Assembly (NCBI GenBank): GCA_948146395.1
Contig: OX411543.1
Span: 63,066,534 to 63,130,533 of the forward strand
Direction: 5' to 3'
From: Fragum whitleyi
Taxonomy: Eukaryota; Mollusca; Bivalvia; Cardiida; Cardiidae
DNA: 64,000 nt
The notes below the pieces were generated by a model. The model was given only the letters and a program-made list of their open reading frames with translations. It made no database searches and was not told the DNA's origin. Below, piece after piece: positions 21,440 through 33,657 of this stretch (position 1 is the stretch's first letter; each line of letters opens with the position of its first letter). Both the position numbers and the translations under genes were made by a program.

Positions 21440-22840
21440 CTGCAAGAAGATTATAGAACATTAAATCAATCTAACATAAAGTGTTTCAAGAATAGCTATT
21501 TCTGTAGTGGACACAGGATTTCTGTAAAGAGGGGAGGAGGATATAAGCATACACAAACCCTGATTGGATTTGTTTCCCTTGTAAAACCCAGTTTTCCTTG
21601 AGTTTCTACATAATAACAAAATAATAAGGCTATAAAACACCCAAAACCCATTTGGAACCGCCACTGTATTCAATTCTTAGTCTTAATAGGCATTGACATC
21701 AAAACTAAAGGTTTTTTTGGAGGAGCACTGCAGAATTCTTACACACATGAATATTTTGAATTACCAGTAAAGATTTCAAACAATTAAAATCATAACTTAA
21801 ATATCATAACTTAAAATATCATTACATGCATAAATTTAAATTCATGTAAAATGATAAATATTGAATATTAAAAACTCTTTTTCTGTTCACTGGTGATAAA
21901 AATCTCATGGAAAAAGAAGCAATCGCTTGTTTCAGCATTTTTTTTCCTTTTTTCGTATTTTTTTCAATCCTGTAATTAACTCCGCCTCATGTTCAATTTA
22001 CATTCTGTTCCTTTGATGACAAAAGGTTGAAGCTTGTAAAAATAAAAATTTTGAGAACTTTGAGGACGTCTGCTCACCAAGGACCAAATAAATATGTGAT
22101 ATTTTTCTTTTGATTCATTAAAATTCCACATATTTTTGATAATTTTGTGACATTGGTTGTCGTTTTTAAACAAAACATAAATCAATGGCTGTCAGGATAT
22201 TAATTTGTCAAAAAATAGTAATTTTAAATCAAGGGTGTAATTTTCAAAGAAATTCAAAGGTAAGAACTCCATGGCACTAAATGTTTTTGGTACCTATTTT
22301 CGAAGGGCTCTGAGAAAAAAAACAAGCACGATGACCCCATTTTCTTTTCAAAAATTAAAATAAAACATTTAGATCTAAGTAAAAAATCAGGTTTAAAGGA
22401 AAGTTTAAAAGTGGGAAAAAGCCAAGCGAGCTTCCTTAAATTTAATAGGCAATTAAAAAAACAAAAAGGTCTCCAGAGCTCATGAAAAAAGCTCCTAGTG
22501 TACAGGATCAAAACTTGCATGATGAAAACTTCCGTGAAATGTTTTCAAACTTGTAGTATGTACCTGCTTACCATTTTTTCCCTAATAATAGCACCCTCCC
22601 TAATAGAAGCACCCCTGTATTTTTTACTAAGAAAACCCATTTCAATGCCTAAATTTTAAGAACTTGTCGAGACTTCTTCTTATTTAATGTGAATTTCCTT
22701 TAAACAATAATTTATGTGATTGTTTAGAGGAAAATTACCTCCAATTTTAGGGGAAAGGGCCTCAAAGACATAAGTTTAATGGATTTTTTTTAAAGCAGAA
22801 AATGCATGACCATGTAATGTATAACTCCCAGGAGCATTTA
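21440..22840. other. Upstream of exon 1, no supported gene
   Basis: Several 60-90 codon ORFs on both strands lack motifs. TAATAGCACCCTCCCTAAT around 22585 resembles TTAGACGCGCCCTCCCTAAT around 44953, a hint of a shared diverged repeat. A promoter could lie here or further right, but none is visible. Confidence 0.35.
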
Positions 22841-23044
22841 TCACAGGCTGTCTACCAGGTCTTCTAAAAAATATAGGAGTTTTAATAGGAATATTTTTTT
22901 TAAAAAAAAAGGAGTTTTTAGCTCATTTAGAGTAAAAATATAGGAGTTTTTCCAGTGAAAATTGTTTATCCTACGCTCTTATACTAACAATCATTACCTC
23001 CAATCTTGCTTTTTCTATGTTAATTAATGTCTAGATAAAGTAAC

Positions 23045-23248
23045 CTTTCAGTTCCATAGCATCACAGTCCAGACAGGAGGCTGCTGTAGAGCATCATCAT
23101 GATCATCATCATCTGAATTGGCACCTTAAAGGCTGGTGTCCCATTCAACTGCCTTGTAGGTGACCAAACAGGTGATGAGGAACAGATGAAGTGCACCAAA
23201 GAATTATACAGGATGGTGATGCTATGGAAGACATAGAGATTCTCTTAC
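23045..23248 (-). other. Possible 5' UTR exon of the flippase gene (weak)
   Basis: On the minus strand a pyrimidine-rich acceptor (TTGTTCTTTATTCTTCAG) precedes 23248, and GAAAG/GTTAC could be a donor at 23045. If joined to exon 1, the frame of the exon 1 ATG meets a TGA a short way upstream, which would fix that ATG as the start. Against it, the block lies inside the TIR-bounded element and the donor is weak. This is inference only. Confidence 0.22.
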
Positions 23249-23323
23249 CTGAAGAATAAAGAACAAAGAGCAGTATCAAAGCAATATTTGCTATCTGATC
23301 ATATATCGGCAATACATTTTCCT

Positions 23324-24990
23324 AACAAGAGGGCCGTTGGCCCTGGGTCGCTCACCTGAGAAAAAAGCTTCATTACCTAGGTATGTCCATGCAACCACAG
23401 AAAAAGAGATTTTCACTTATTCAATCAGATAACATTTGAAATAATCCTCCCCCCCCCTCTGCTCCTCCCCTGGTCATTATTTATTTAAGCTTTTTTTCAT
23501 AAAAGGTCTGTGTTCAGCTAATCTATGCCGGATATACAGGCTGAGTCTGAGACTTTTAAATTTTTCTTTATTGAGATGATCAATCCATATTAAATATAAA
23601 GGCTGTAGGGATTCAAAATTCTCAACAAAGCACTCTCCCTCCCCCAAGATGCTCTGCACCTGGTGAATCTACAGTCATGATTTTAGCTAATTCAATTAAT
23701 GTCCATATGCTGATCATTCTTACCAATTTTCAAGTCTGTAGGACTCCTGGTTCATTAGAAGAAGTTTAAAGATTTCAAAAATGATCCAAAGTACTACCCC
23801 CTCCCCAAGACACTCAGCACCTGGTGACCCTACAGTCATGTTTTAGCTATTTTAATTAATGTCAACATATTGATCACCCATTACAATTTTCAAGTCTGTA
23901 CGGTTCCTGATCCAGGAGAAGAATTAGGTTAAAGATTTCAAAATTGATACATAGTACTACCCCCTCCTCCCTAGTGCTCGGCATCTGGTGGCCCTACATT
24001 CATGCTTTTAGCTATTTTTATTTAAGATCCATATGCTTATCATCCATGCCAATATTGAAGTCTGTAGGGCTCCTGGTTAATTAGAAGATGAAGGTTAAAG
24101 TTACAAAATTATCACAAAAGTACTACCCCCTCCCCCTGGTGCTCCCCACCTGGTGGCTATTTTTATTAAGGTCTATGAGCTGATCCTCCATGCCAATTTA
24201 CAAGTCTGTAGGGCTTGTGGTTCAGAAGAAGAAGAAGGTTAAAGATTATAAAATTTTCACAAAAGTACTACCCTCTCCCTCCTGGTGTTCCGCACCTGGT
24301 GAATCTACAGTCATGGTTTTAGCTATTTTTATAAAGGTCCATATGCTGATCATCCATGCCAATATTCAAATCTGTCAGGCTCCTGGTTCATCAGAAGAAG
24401 AAAGTTTTTCACCAAAATTTTCACCAAAGTACTACCCCCTCACCTCTGGTGCTCCGCACCTGGCAGCCACCAGATATGGTTTTAAATACTTTTATTCAGG
24501 TCTACGAGCTGATCATCCATGCCAATTTTCAAGTCTGTAGGGCTCCTGGTTCCGAAGAAGAAGAAGCTTAAAGATTACAAAATTTACCATAAGTACTACC
24601 CCCTCCCCCTGGTGCTCCACACCTGGTGGCCCAAAAGATATGATTTTAGCTATTTTAATTCAGGTCTATGAACTGATCATCCATGCCAAGTTTTAAGTCT
24701 GTAGGACTACTGGTTGAGAAGAAGAAGAATTTTAAAGATTTTCTTAAAATTTCACTGTTTGTTTCCATAGCAACCGGAGTTTTTCATTGATTTCAATTCT
24801 TTTAGCTATTTTTTAATGGGACCACCGAAGCAACATTTCTGTAAAATTTGGTGTTAATTGGCCAAGTAGTTTAGGAGGAGATGTCGTTTTAAGAAATTGT
24901 TGACGGACGCCGGACGACGGACGACGACCGACGAACGAAAGGTGATCACAATAGCTCACATGAGCACTTCCTGCTCAGTGAGCTGAAAAA
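23324..24990 (+). mobile_element. Pearl-like element, family B-related copy 2
   Basis: It opens ACAAGAGGGCCGTTGGCCCT (hairpin), then TCGCTCACCTGAG. About eight core units of 150-170 bp share CTGATCATCCATGCCAA, AAGTCTGTAGG, GGCTCCTGGTT, ACTACCCCCTCC and CTCCGCACCTGG. The GACGACGGACGACGACC tract is followed by GAGCACTTCCTGCTCAGTGA and GCTGAAAAA. Its ends match family B but its core differs from that at 19682-20606. Confidence 0.82.
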
Positions 24991-25239
24991 TATAGGAAAT
25001 ATTTTCAAAATATAGGAGTTTTATAGGAATATAGGAGGTGCTTCAAAATATAGGATTAGGACTCAAAATATAGGAGTTTAATAGGAATATAGGAATCGGT
25101 AGACAGCCTGTGATTAAAAATAAAACACAAAAATGATTTGAAATCGAAGTGCTGAAAGCACTGATAATACTTATTGTCAGTATTTTTTTTGAAAGTATAA
25201 TTTTCAAACTATCCTTGTTGAAACAGAAAAAACTGGTGT

Positions 25240-25340
25240 AATAACTTAGATCAGACTACACATAAGTGCGGGTTGATGTTTGTCAAAATACCTCCCACCA
25301 AAGCAGTTATATTACTGGTTAAGCATAAATAGGGTTAATT
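25240..25340. repeat. Fragment of the piggyBac-like MITE
   Basis: TAGATCAGACTACACATAAG, TGTTTGTCAAAATACCTCC and a terminal TAGGGTTAA recall the middle and right end of the MITE family at 4891-5122. Confidence 0.35.
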
Positions 25341-25700
25341 TGAACAGACTGAGAGCCAATATTGAGTACTTTAGCCCAGATCAAGTAGTATGAAATACCA
25401 AAGTGACTCAAGTGAAAGATTGTGAACTGTATAACAATTACAATATACCGAGACTGAAGGCATCAAACTGAACTCCAGACAATTACATGTTTTAATTGTC
25501 ATTGGCATAGATGAGTCGTTTACGATGTAAAATCATACACAGTAGGGTCACTGCATAATGCTAATTTCAAAGGTTATATTTATATACAGTCTAACATTGC
25601 ATCCTGTAGAACTGACCACTCCAAATGCATCCTCACATGTGATTGTCCGCTTGAATTTTGACAGATCTATCAGCCAAAAAATTGTAAGAGTCTATATATA

Positions 25701-26436
25701 CTTAGTTCCAAAAGAAAGTGTGCACTTTTGAATTTTGAATATCTCTGAAGTTATGCAATCTATCGTCATGAAATGTCACACGACTATCCCCAAGAGTATG
25801 TGCAAACGATATTTGAAAACGAAAATCACGCAATGAGAAAACATTTTCTGCTAAATTGAGACATTTGATTTTGCATGTTTTGCATGTGCAACACGCGTTA
25901 GACGAAAAATTGGTCTGAAAATGCATTCAGTTCAATCTTTGCGGCATTCCTAAGCATAAAATTACACCTTCAATGCAATAGCGCATGATGCTACAGCATA
26001 GTTTGCCTACCAATAAACATCATTTTGTAAGGTCTTTATAAGCAAATCGAGATGTCATAGAATGCCATGGCACCATTCGACGACAAGTTACTGGCCTAAC
26101 AACGTAGCAATGTCTAACGTTGATGTACTCGTCACGTCTGCATAAAAATTAAAATTTTGTTTGGAAATGGCTTGGAATAGCTTCTTAAACTTTATAAGGC
26201 AACATCAATACATAGCTTTCACCATAGAAAAAGTTGTAAGGAGGTCAAATTGCAACAATTTAAGTTCTGCCTGCGCGTATGCAGCATGCGATACATTATC
26301 CAAATCTAATTTGATTTTTATTTTCTAAAGGCCTTGACTAAAGTATGTGTCAAATTTACTCCATAATTCCCCACAACTTTGTAAAAATCTAGAGAAATGC
26401 AAAAAGTGAAGGTGCACACTTTCTTATGGAGCTCAG
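25701..26436. mobile_element. Non-autonomous mariner-like element
   Basis: CTTAGTTCCAAAAGAAAGTG / TGCACTTTTG at the left faces a matching inverted end (GTGCACACTTTCTTATGGAG, CTCAG) at the right, each next to TA. TA borders plus about 30-bp TIRs fit Tc1/mariner. The interior (about 736 bp) has no transposase-length ORF or DDE motif that I can see, so it is taken as non-autonomous. Confidence 0.65.
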
Positions 26437-26757
26437 TATATATATTATACAAGTTTTGTCCTAAGTTTACTTTTCGTTTTGAAGTACTCTGTGTACTCTT
26501 TCAGTAAATCATGCCTACCCTTCTTAAATCTGACTACATAATATTATTCTAGACAAGTTTGTTGTAAAACTTGAATCAAATTTGAAAAGAAGCTATAAAA
26601 AATAACTGTTGTCTATAAAGTGATTCTGAAATAAGTCTTTCTCTTATGGAGAGGATGGTGTAAAACTATTGGTAATGTTTATGAATATATAAAGGCACTT
26701 ACAAAAGTTTGCACAACCCCTTGATATATGCTTGCAATCTGATCAGCAGCACATCAG
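26437..26757. other. Stretch with one half-hairpin, otherwise empty
   Basis: TATATAAAGGCACTTACAA at 26685-26705 is a half copy of the GTAAGTGCCTATA hairpin family. Nothing else is recognised. Confidence 0.4.
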
Positions 26758-27032
26758 ATTGGTTGATTGAATGGAGTTTAACGCCACTTTCAACAATTGT
26801 TTCATTTCAACAAAGGCTCGAGCACCTAACAATGAATTCCTGGCATTTCTCTCCAGTACAACCATCACATCATTTCCTAGCCTCCAGCTGCTATCTCACA
26901 TAGGTCTATGATTATTAACCCTTTGGTGAGAGACAAATAGTCAGAAAGAATGAGTGCCACCGTCGGGGAATGAACCTGGAGCCTCTAGATTGACAGTCTG
27001 ACACGCTACCAACTGCAATATGACGGCGGCTC
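26758..27032 (-). mobile_element. tRNA-derived SINE, family 1, second long copy
   Basis: It aligns along its length with 6836-7113 (GGAGTTTAACGCC, GAGAGACAAATAGTCAGAAAG type words, and GATTGACAGTCTGAC). On the minus strand the tRNA-like head starts at 27032. The B box is degraded to a GGTTCATTCCCC-type sequence. Confidence 0.75.
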
Positions 27033-27418
27033 CAACAAAACATCAGAGGTTTCTGGTCAAATGTGGTTAGAAGATCAACAGAAAATTTGACCTGATCAAC
27101 ACTGTGTCATGAAATGATATGTGGGAGAGTCACCTTATGATCGATACAACCATTAGAGTATTTCATCACTGAAATATTGATTCAGTATCATAGAGTGCTT
27201 GGTCCCATCAATATTTGAAGCTGCTAATTGGTTCTATCAGACAATTTTACTTGACATGTATAAATTGATACAATCTCTTCAAGATTTTGGATCTGTCAAC
27301 AACTTCTCGGAAGACAAAAAGTTTCCTAGGATGTAATTTTTTCGAAATCATTGTCTTTTATTTTCAGAATTTAATCATCCAGAAGCAAAATGTAAGAGAT
27401 TCCTGGCTTCAGGATCCT
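27033..27418. other. Stretch with nothing recognised
   Basis: No ORF, RNA or repeat is recognised. Confidence 0.4.
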
Positions 27419-27669
27419 TTAACCCTTGTCATGCTGAATAAAAAACTATGACAAAATAAATGTAAAGTCAATTTGTGCTAAAAGCACTGGAAGTTACCAA
27501 ATGTGAGTGAGTATTGATTTCAGAAATGCATTGGTTTAAACCTTTCTGGTTCAAAAATTAAATTCAGGTGGTATAAACTAAGATCAGACTGTACATATGT
27601 GCAGGCTGATCTTTGTCTATACCTCCTGTCAAAGCAGGAATATTCCCAGTTCATCATGACAAGGGTTAA
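27419..27669. mobile_element. piggyBac-like MITE, TTAACCCTTGTCATGC family
   Basis: TTAACCCTTGTCATGCTGAA at the left and ATCATGACAAGGGTTAA at the right, TTAA-flanked. It is the same orientation and sequence type as 4891-5122, including ACTGTACATATGTGCAGG. Confidence 0.75.
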
Positions 27670-27900
27670 TATCTATAGATTTTAGAAGCTTAGATTCAAT
27701 AAAGATCCACCACTTCCAAGCCAAGGTTCCATAACTCTACCCTGTTCCTTAGCTTGGAAAAATAATCAGAATATATCCATTTACCTATGCGTTTTCTTGC
27801 TTTTTCCTTAGAATGAATAATTGTATAATAAAGAAAGGGATCCGTAGTTATAGGAAGGGATCCTGCCAAAACAATTAGATTTTCATTCGGAATACAATTT

Positions 27901-29093
27901 AACTAGAAAGCCATGAATGGCTTGTGTCGCTCCACAGGCTTGAAATTCTTGTAAAAACAAATAAATGTTTTGACTAGATTTTTTGATATTTGGGGTTTAC
28001 TGTTGTTGAAAATAATTTTCAAATTTTCAACTGTATAACAAATAGAGAAATGACCTCCACTCTTAAAAGACGTATTTTTCATCAAATCAAAATAATTTTT
28101 GGCTGCATGATAATGGGTCACCCAAAGATCATACCAAAAATGTTTGACATCCATCAGTTACATTCTGAGAAAATGATTTTCATAGTTTCCACTATTTAAC
28201 ATATTGAGAAATGACCTCCGCCCATAAAATACATATTTTCCATCTAATCAAAATAATTTTTGGTACACTGATAAAGGGTCACTCAAGGATCATTCCAGTG
28301 AAATTTGGTTGATATCCAAAACTTAGATTCTGAGAAAATGATTTTCAAAGTTTCCACTATATAATATATAGAGAAATGACCTCTGCCCATACATTTTTTT
28401 TATCCGATCACAATGATTTTTTGTAGACTGATAAAGAACACTAAAGGATCATTCCAGTCAAATTTGGTTGATATCCATCACTTACATTCTGAGAAAATGA
28501 TTTTCAAAGTTTCCACTATATAACATATAGAAAATTGACCTCCGCCCATAAAATGCATACTTTCCATCCGATCACAATGATTTTTTGTAGACTGACAAAG
28601 GGTCACTCAAGGATCATTCCAGTCAAATTTGGTTGATATTCATCTCTTACATTCTGAGAAAATGATTTTCAAAGTTTCCACTATATAACATATAGAGAAT
28701 TGACCTCCGCCCATAAAATGCATATTTTCCATCCGATCACAATGATTTTTTGTAGACTGATAAAGGGTCACCCAAGGATCAATCATGTAAAATTTATTTG
28801 GTATCCATCAATTAGAATCTGAGAAAACTCTCTTTTTACCATATTTGGAAATTAGCCACACCCATTAAATCCATGTTTTTCATTGGATCAAATTTTCTTG
28901 AACAACTTTGAAAGAGGGTCATCCAAGGATCATTCCTGTGAAGTTTGGTTGAAATTCATCCAGTAGTTTCTGAGGAGAAGATTTTTAAAGAAAAGTTTAC
29001 GACCGGACGCACGCACGCATGCACGGACGGACGCACGACGGACACAACTCCATGACAAAAGCCCCAGTGGCTTTCAGCCAGTGGAGCTAAAAA
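27901..29093 (+). mobile_element. Pearl-like element, family A copy 4
   Basis: Complete ends, five or six core units, the diverged last unit, a GCACGCACGCATGCACGG tract and the end GCCAGTGGAGCTAAAA. The first core unit (CACTCTTAAAAGACG, GGCTGCATGATAATGGG) is a variant shared with the first units of copies 1 and 8. Confidence 0.87.
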
Positions 29094-29163
29094 CAGTTAG
29101 TGCTGGTCACTGTGCAGGGATCTACACTAACACAGGGATGGACACTAATACCAGTCCTCAGGC

Positions 29164-30126
29164 TCGATCCATCCAATCACAATAATTTTTGGTAGACTGA
29201 TAAATGTTCACTCAAGGATCATTCTAGTGAAATTTGGTTGATATCCATCAGTTACATTCTGAGAAAATGATTTACTTACAAAGATTCAACTATATAACAG
29301 ATACAGAAATGACCTCTGCCCATAAAAAACATATTTTTCATCCGATCACATTTTTTTTTTGTAGACTAATAAAGGGTCATTCAAGACACTCATTCCAGAG
29401 AAATTTGGTTGATACCCATCAGTAACATTCTGAGAAAATGATTTTCAAAGTTTCCACTACATAACATATAATAAATGACTTCTGCCCATAAATACATAAT
29501 TTGTATTATTTTTCATCCAGTCACAAAAAATTTTGGTAGACTGATAAAGGGTCACCCAAGGATCAATTGTGTAAAATTTAATTGGTATCCATCAATTAGA
29601 ATCTGAGGAAACTCACTTTTTTACCAAATTTGGAAATTAGCCACGCCCATTAAATCCATGTTTTTCATTGGATCAAAATTTCTTGAACAACTTTGAAAGA
29701 GGATCACCCAAGGATCATTCCTGTGAAGTTTGATACATAATTTTTATTATTTTTCATCCAATCATAAAAATTTTGGTAGACTGATAAAGGGTCACCCAAG
29801 GATCATTTGTGTAAAATTTAATTGGTATCCATCAATCAGAATCTGAGGAAACTCACTTTTTACCATATTTGGAAATTAGCCGCATCCATTAAATCCATGT
29901 TATTCATTGGATCAAAATTTCTTGAACAACTTTGAAAGAGGATCACCCAAGGATCATTCCTGTGAAGTTTGGTTGAAATTCATCCAGTAGTTTCTAAGGA
30001 GAAGATTTTTAAAGATAAAGTCTACGACCGGACACACAGATGTCCGCACCGACGGAGGGAAGGATGCACAATGGACACAACGCCATGACAATAGCCCCAA
30101 AGACCTTCAGCCAGTGGAGCTAAAAA
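29164..30126 (+). mobile_element. Family A copy 5, 5'-truncated, with duplicated end unit
   Basis: The hairpin head is missing. Core units begin at about 29164, and the diverged terminal unit (GAAATTAGCCACGCCC) occurs twice, at about 29630 and 29870. The tract is decayed (GACGGAGGGAAGGATG) and the end AGCCAGTGGAGCTAAAA is intact. Confidence 0.78.
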
Positions 30127-30332
30127 TGCTGCATTGCACCATTTCTTACTTTAATTAAAAAACAATGTTTTCTTAAAATCTTACCATTCATTTTTGTGGA
30201 CAAGTTCATTTTGATCTTAGACAAGTGAAAAATCACACTTAACTTGTTCATTGACAAGTGAAGGAAATTTTTATATCCACACCCCTGATGCAGGGTACCT
30301 TTTCTGGTCTAGTAAATGTCCGTAAGTGTCAA

Positions 30333-31492
30333 AATAATTTTTGGTAGACTGATAACAGGTCAATCAAGGATCATTCCAGTGAAATTTGGTTGATATCTAT
30401 CTGTTAGATTCTGAAAAATGATTTTCAAAGTTTCCACTATATAACATATAGAGAAATGACCTCCGCCCATAAAAGAACATATTTTTCATCCCATGAAATA
30501 ATTTTTGACTGCATGATAATGAGTCACCCAAGGATCAAACTAATAAAAATTGATTGATATCCATCATTACATTATGAGAAAAAGATTTTCAAAGTTTCCA
30601 CTATATAACATATAGAGAAATGACCTCCACCCATAAAATACATATTTTTCATCCGGTCAAAATAGTTTTTGGTAGACTGATAATGAGTCACCCAAGGATC
30701 ATACTAATAAAAATTGATTGATATCCATCATTACATTATGAGAAAATGATTTTCAAAGTTTCCACTATATAACATAGAGAAATGACCTCCGCCCATAAAA
30801 TACATGTTTTTCATCCGGTCAAAATAATTTTTGGTAGACTGATAACGGGTCATTCAAGGATCATTCCAGTGAAATTTGGTTGATATCTATCTTTTAGATT
30901 CTAAAAAATGATTTTCAAAGTTTCCACTATATAACATATAGAGAAATGACCTCGCTCATAAAATACATATTTATCATCTGATCACAATAATTTTTTGTGG
31001 ACTGATAAAGGGTTACCCAAGGATCATTCATGTAAAATTTGGTTGATATCTATCAGTTAGATTCTGAGGAAATGATTTTCAAAGTTTCCACTTAATTACA
31101 TATAGAGAAATGACCTCCGCCCATAAAATACACATTTTTCATTTGATCACAATATTTTTTTGTGGACTGATAAAGGGTCACCCAAGAATCATTCATGTAA
31201 AATTTCATTGGTATCCATTCATTAGAACCTGAGAAAACTCACTTTTTACCATATTTGGAAATTAGCCACGCCCATTAAATCCATGTTTTTCATTGGATCA
31301 AAACTTCTTGAACAACTTTGAAAGAGGGTCACCCAAGGATCATTCCTGTGAATTTTGGTTGAAATTCATCCAGTAGTTCCTGAGGAGAAGATTTGTAAAG
31401 AAAAAGTTTACAACGGGACGGACGGACGGACGCACGATGGACACAACACCATGACAATAGCCCCAGTGGCTTTCAGCCAGTGGAGCTAAAAA
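30333..31492 (+). mobile_element. Family A copy 6, 5'-truncated
   Basis: It starts mid-unit at CAAAATAATTTTTGGTAG. It has about five core units, including two of the GACTGCATGATAATGAG / GGTCAAAATA type. The 3' end has a GGGACGGACGGACG tract and CCAGTGGAGCTAAAA. Confidence 0.8.
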
Positions 31493-32079
31493 GCGGTCGC
31501 TCATGGAAATGGTGGCTCAATACAATAATTAATGATACAAAAAGACGTGTTTTTTGATAGAATATAAAGATTGTAACATAATTCTGATTGAATCTTAGGA
31601 TGTACGAACCCATAAGAATCGTCTCATTATTGTCTCAATGAGGCGATTCTAATGGATTCTAACTTCATAAAATTAAACGAAAAACATTTTTAAGTTTAAG
31701 AATGTCCACTCGTCGGAAATTTCACTTATGGCAAAGGGACTTTTTACAATTGTCGCTTAATAAAAGTGGTCGCTTAATAGATGTGGTCGCTCGAGCAAGA
31801 TTGACTGTAACTGTATTCAACCAAAAGTTTTGGTTAAAAGGCAGAATATTCATTTTGTATTATTCACTTATTCTCCTGTGGGATCTAATAACAAAAGCTT
31901 TTATCCATTCTGATTTAATCAATTTCATATCACTCATTATGTTACAAAATAGGAAATTCAAATAACATGATATTACTCACATTTTGCAGGAATATAAAAG
32001 GGGATATTCTATTGTTAACATTTCTCTCTAATATTATATTAGGAGCCAATATAGAATTTTTTTCAAATAAAGCAAGATC
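31493..32079. other. Stretch with a small hairpin
   Basis: AGAATCGTCTCATT / AATGAGGCGATTCT at about 31616-31656 forms a stem, and TGGTCGCTTAAT-type words repeat nearby (31744-31790). Probably a diverged MITE; no gene. Confidence 0.4.
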
Positions 32080-32451
32080 CAGAGCTTGTGTTTGACCCTT
32101 AAACCAGGGTTTTGACCCCCAAATTATGAAAATATCCTATATTGACCCTTAGAAATTCCTCCCAAGGGGGTCATCAAGGGGGTCATTTTGACCCCCTTGA
32201 GAGAAAATTCCAGGGGTCAAAACTGGGTTTCATCGCTCAAATTTTCAACGATGGATTATTTGTATTCTATTTAGAATTCTTCTTATCAATTTATTTCAAG
32301 AAAAGGTCAAATCACACTGAAACCTAGAAAAGTCTATTCACAAATTGCATTATCTGTTGTTTTGACCCCTTTAAACAAAGATTTGGCCCCCCAGAATTCG
32401 ATGGTTAAGGAGTAAATGACTCCTCAATTTCAAATACTAGCACAAGCCCTG
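32080..32451. mobile_element. MITE, CAGGGCTTGTG family, copy 2
   Basis: CAGAGCTTGTGTTTGACCC at the left and AGCACAAGCCCTG at the right are inverted. A GGGGGTCA / TGACCCCC palindrome lies at 32166-32201. It aligns with 19340-19610 and carries about 100 bp more. Confidence 0.65.
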
Positions 32452-32594
32452 AGATCAATTGACCAAAGTTTGTTATATATTTTATCAATAGTTAAATGGA
32501 AGAGCTTTGCTCCACAAAGCTCAATTTCAACATTTGACCTTGACCTGTGACCTTGAAGGATAAAATAACTTGTCACAGTGATCCAAGACAGCGG

Positions 32595-32733
32595 CACTTA
32601 TCCTCTCCAACTTTGTGTCTTCCACCAAATCATAGGCCTAGCAGCTGGAGATTAGGAGAGGATGTGATGATATTACTGGTGTAAAAAATACAAGGAATCC
32701 TAGTGAGGTGCTCCAGCCACCGTGATTTAACTA
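32595..32733 (+). mobile_element. SINE family 1 fragment, split by a family A insertion
   Basis: CTAGCAGCTGGAGATTAGGA, GATGTGATGATATTACTGG and GAGGTGCTCCAGCC are the reverse complement of the SINE body at 6836-7113. The remainder of the SINE (TGTTGAAAGCAG, then AAACCCCATG-like) resumes at about 37262-37300, just after the family A element ends. Confidence 0.6.
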
Positions 32734-33358
32734 AACTAGAAAGCCATGAATGGCTTGAGTCGCTCCACAGGCTTGAAATTCTTGTAATAGCAAATCTAAG
32801 TTTTGACTAGATTTTTTAGATATTTTGGGTTCTACTGATGTTGAAATGATTTTCAAAGTTTCCACTATTATAACATGTAGAGAAATGACCTCTGCTCATA
32901 TAAGACATATTTTTCATCCAAAGACAATAATTATTGGCTGCATGATAATGGATCACCAAAGGATCATACTAATGGAGTTTGCTTGATATCCATCAATTAC
33001 ATTCTGAGAAAATGATTTTCAAAGTTTCCACTATATAACATAGAGAAATGACCTCCACCCATAAAATACATATTTTTCATCCGATCACATTTTTTTTTTT
33101 AGACCGATTAAGAATCTCTCAAGAAGCATTCCAGTGAAATTTGGTTGATATCCATCACCCACATTCTGAGAAAATGATTTTCAAAGTTTCCACTATATAA
33201 CATATAGAGAAATTACCTCTGCCCATAAAATACAGATTTTTCATCTGATCACAAAATTTTTTGGTAGACTGATGAAGGATCACTCAAAGATCATTCATGT
33301 AAAATTTGGTTGATATCTATCATTTAGTTTGTGAGAAAATGATTTTCAAAGTTTCCAC

Positions 33359-33628
33359 CAGTCATTCCCGAACTGCAATGTTGCATCATTCCAGACAGTT
33401 GCCTCCTCTACTGATGACCCGGCAGAGACACAGTGTCCTTGCCCTAGACGTCAGACTGAACCCCCGCTGATACCCACCACCTTACCTCCTGGTTTGTCTG
33501 CAACAGAGGAGCATGTACAAGCTTTGAAGGACTGGCTTCTTGAGTACTACGGTGCCACGGCATTCAATGTGTGCGAGCATCAACCGTTGCCCCTTATGAC
33601 TGCAACTACTACTGACGACATTGTATAG
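33359..33628 (+). pseudogene. Ty3/gypsy pol fragment: linker before the RT domain
   Basis: Open frame of 89 codons closed by TAG at 33626. It reads through an EHVQALKDWLLEYYGATAFN segment and then CEHQPLPLM. This pattern (W-L-L-x-Y-Y-x-x-x-x-FN-x-C-x-HQPLP-M) is typical of the stretch just before reverse transcriptase in invertebrate Ty3/gypsy Pol of the K02A2.6-like group. No gag, protease or 5' LTR lies upstream; the sequence abuts the family A array directly. The RT domain that should follow is missing: within 40 bp the sequence jumps to RNase H. It is a dead copy. Confidence 0.7.
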
Positions 33629-33657
33629 CCAAATTATGCCAACCTTGACGTGCCCAG

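Larger units (their letters stand above)
22841..25113. mobile_element. TIR-bounded element carrying a family B insertion
   Basis: TCACAGGCTGTCTACC at 22841 faces GGTAGACAGCCTGTGA at 25098-25113, an exact 16-bp inverted pair flanked on both sides by TTA. Near both ends a word like AATATAGGAGTTTTAATAGG recurs in direct orientation. The family B element at 23324-24990 fills most of the inside. No transposase is seen. Confidence 0.6.
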
